Shown piece after piece: positions 4,627 to 6,091 of a stretch of DNA of 6,091 nucleotides. The notes beneath the pieces were generated by a model. The model made no database searches. It had not been told where the DNA came from and saw only the letters and a program-made list of their open reading frames with translations. This DNA comes from Sedimentisphaerales bacterium (GTDB taxonomy: Bacteria; Planctomycetota; Phycisphaerae; Sedimentisphaerales; SG8-4), in assembly GCA_016932895.1 (NCBI GenBank), contig JAFGCA010000495.1, positions 1-6,091 on the forward strand, read 5' to 3'. Made by a program: the position numbers and the translations under genes. Every line of letters begins with the position of its first letter. Position 1 is the stretch's first letter.

Positions 4627-6091
4627 TCAGTTGCCGACCAGCCAGGCGACCTCCCGGTCGGACAGCGCAATGTTGTAGAGGCGCACCTGGTCAATCGCGC
4701 CATGGAACCAGTAGTTGTTCGGCCCGATGTCAAATCCGATCGCGAGGTCTTGGGCCGGTGCGATAGGGCCGGCTGGCGGCGTGGCGGTTATCCAGTTGTG
4801 ACCGCCGTCGACGGTAATCTTGTGCACATCCTGCTCTCGGTCCAGTACGGCCGTTACAAACACCCATTCGCCCAGCGACACCAGTCCATAGGGCGTGTCC
4901 ACTCTTCTGGAACTGGTATTTCCGAGCATGAACTTGAATCCGGCCTGGTCGGCGCTGCCCTGGTTTCGGTCCGCACCGACGTAGTATCCCCGGCTGCCTG
5001 TTTCGCGCTTGCCCACCGCGATGTCCCAGTTGGTCGCGCCGCTGGTACCCGGTATCAGATCGAGCTGCGCCCAGAAGGAAATCGTGAAGCTGCCTTCCAG
5101 GGGATTCAAGCTGTCGTGGTCCGCGATTCGGACGTGGTCGTCAACTCCGTCAAATTCCATGGCTTGACCGCGCACGCCGGCAACGTACACAGGCTCGCTC
5201 ATAGCCTCCCCGTGATGTCCGTTTCCGGAACTGTCGATGACGTCGCCGTCGAGAGCGTAATGAGCGATCAGGTTGGCGCGATTCGGCTCCACCGGCATGG
5301 TCGATTCCGGCGGTTTGGGGTACAGCCGAATGTCATCGATGTAGAGTTTGCCCGCCGCATCGGCGTCGTCAACACCGATCGCCAGGGTCCGGACGCTCTG
5401 CAGGTTGGTGTTGACGGTCGAGAGGTCGATGTTCCACGGCTGCCAGAGCATCTTCGTGATATCGGCGGCGTCGCCGTTGTACGGCACCTTCACGCCGTTG
5501 ATTTTGGCATACAAATGCCCGTTGTTGTCCAACGCGCCGCGGAAATGCACGGTAAGGGTCCCGGCGCCGTACAAGGTCCAGTTCTGAGGCTCGACGAAGG
5601 ACCGTTCCGTCTCGGAATAAAACAGCGGGGCGACGTTGTTGTAGGTCAGCGGCATCGACTGGCTGCCGGTGTGGATGATCGTCTGCTCCGCCCACGGCGG
5701 GTCCATATTGCCGACCTGGCCGCCGGTGCCGTTGCCGTCGTGCCCGTCCGGGAAGAAATCATCTTCCGAGAAGCCCCAGCCGTCGATCCATGTCTGGAAG
5801 ATGCGATTGGGCGAGTAATCCGTGTAGCTCTCGAAGTCGTCGACGACGAGGAATTCCTGCGTCGAGAAGCTCCAGAGATCGCCTTCCCAGACACCGATGG
5901 CATCGGCTTCGTTGACCTCATCGACTCTCCAGTAGTACGTCTGGCCCAGGTCGAGCATTCCGGGGTCAAAGCGGGCCTCGGGTACCACAACGAGGGGTGC
6001 CGTTCCATCGATAACCGCCTGCTCATCGGTGTTGAAGTACACGTCGTGACGGGCCGCGTGTCGCCCGGGACGCCAGCTCAGAATCACCTCG
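4627..6091 (-). CDS. Secreted LamG-domain protein, 3' part (start outside window)
   Basis: At least 487 residues are visible; the frame runs off the right edge, so the N-terminus and any signal peptide are missing. The GTG at 6087 lies inside a domain and is not a believable start. Numbered from that codon, residues 1-78 form a fibronectin-III-like module (LSWRPGRHAARHDVYF to YYWRVDEVNEA). Next come the junction FLVVDDFESYTD (79-90) and a sugar-binding-like beta domain ending GKLYIDDIRLY (246-256). A Pro-rich linker precedes a LamG/concanavalin-like domain (about 273-486; LIAHYALDGDVIDSSGNGHHG near its start, IDQVRLYNIALSDREVAWL at its end). No catalytic residues are recognisable; any enzyme domain would lie upstream. 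It likely binds carbohydrate or surface polymers. No anchor or sorting tail follows the LamG domain. The layout is typical of planctomycete secreted proteins. Confidence 0.85.
   Translation of the reverse strand, partial: EVILSWRPGRHAARHDVYFNTDEQAVIDGTAPLVVVPEARFDPGMLDLGQTYYWRVDEVNEADAIGVWEGDLWSFSTQEFLVVDDFESYTDYSPNRIFQTWIDGWGFSEDDFFPDGHDGNGTGGQVGNMDPPWAEQTIIHTGSQSMPLTYNNVAPLFYSETERSFVEPQNWTLYGAGTLTVHFRGALDNNGHLYAKINGVKVPYNGDAADITKMLWQPWNIDLSTVNTNLQSVRTLAIGVDDADAAGKLYIDDIRLYPKPPESTMPVEPNRANLIAHYALDGDVIDSSGNGHHGEAMSEPVYVAGVRGQAMEFDGVDDHVRIADHDSLNPLEGSFTISFWAQLDLIPGTSGATNWDIAVGKRETGSRGYYVGADRNQGSADQAGFKFMLGNTSSRRVDTPYGLVSLGEWVFVTAVLDREQDVHKITVDGGHNWITATPPAGPIAPAQDLAIGFDIGPNNYWFHGAIDQVRLYNIALSDREVAWLVGN

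Overview
The window looks like chromosomal DNA of a GC-rich bacterium, most likely a planctomycete (Planctomycetota, perhaps Phycisphaerae or Sedimentisphaerales). This assignment is an inference. It rests on the protein at the right end, whose layout (fibronectin-III-like module, 'VVDDFESYTD' junction, sugar-binding-like beta domain, LamG/concanavalin-like domain) I associate with large secreted protein families of that group. Gene-free DNA rich in short dispersed repeats also fits. No rRNA, tRNA, CRISPR array or complete mobile element is visible.

Layout from left to right: positions 1-929 hold no convincing gene. They start with just over two copies of a 21-bp tandem repeat whose motif resembles sequences seen next to small transposases. 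After that comes a mosaic of short-period repeats (10-bp ATCCGCGT-type, 9-bp TTCGTGnnn-type) and small perfect palindromes. The largest element is a nested inverted repeat at 651-759. All three protein genes lie on the minus strand. dnaK (930-2858) is complete and appears to stand alone, without grpE, dnaJ or hrcA beside it. A 390-bp gene-free stretch (2859-3248) lies upstream of dnaK. Next is an exported PHP-family metal-dependent phosphoesterase (3249-4451). Then comes the 3' part of a large secreted LamG-domain protein (4627 to beyond 6091).

Two observations stand out. First, the dnaK upstream region carries, on the dnaK strand, a full match to the sigma-54 -24/-12 promoter consensus (2962-2978). 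A dyad TGCCA-ttt-TGGCA lies about 150 bp upstream of the predicted transcription start, where an enhancer-binding activator could sit; no CIRCE element is visible. This suggests that this dnaK is controlled by sigma-54 and an activator rather than by HrcA. Second, the last codons of dnaK, which encode the conserved DDVIDAEFE tail, are repeated 48 bp downstream in the same reading frame but after the stop codon. The repeat ends at a second stop only 11 bases before a strong hairpin, as if the gene once ended there.

The PHP enzyme and the LamG protein may be transcribed in the same direction from upstream of the window, but a 14-bp perfect hairpin separates them. Both are predicted to act outside the cytoplasm. 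Nothing in the sequence ties either of them to dnaK functionally.
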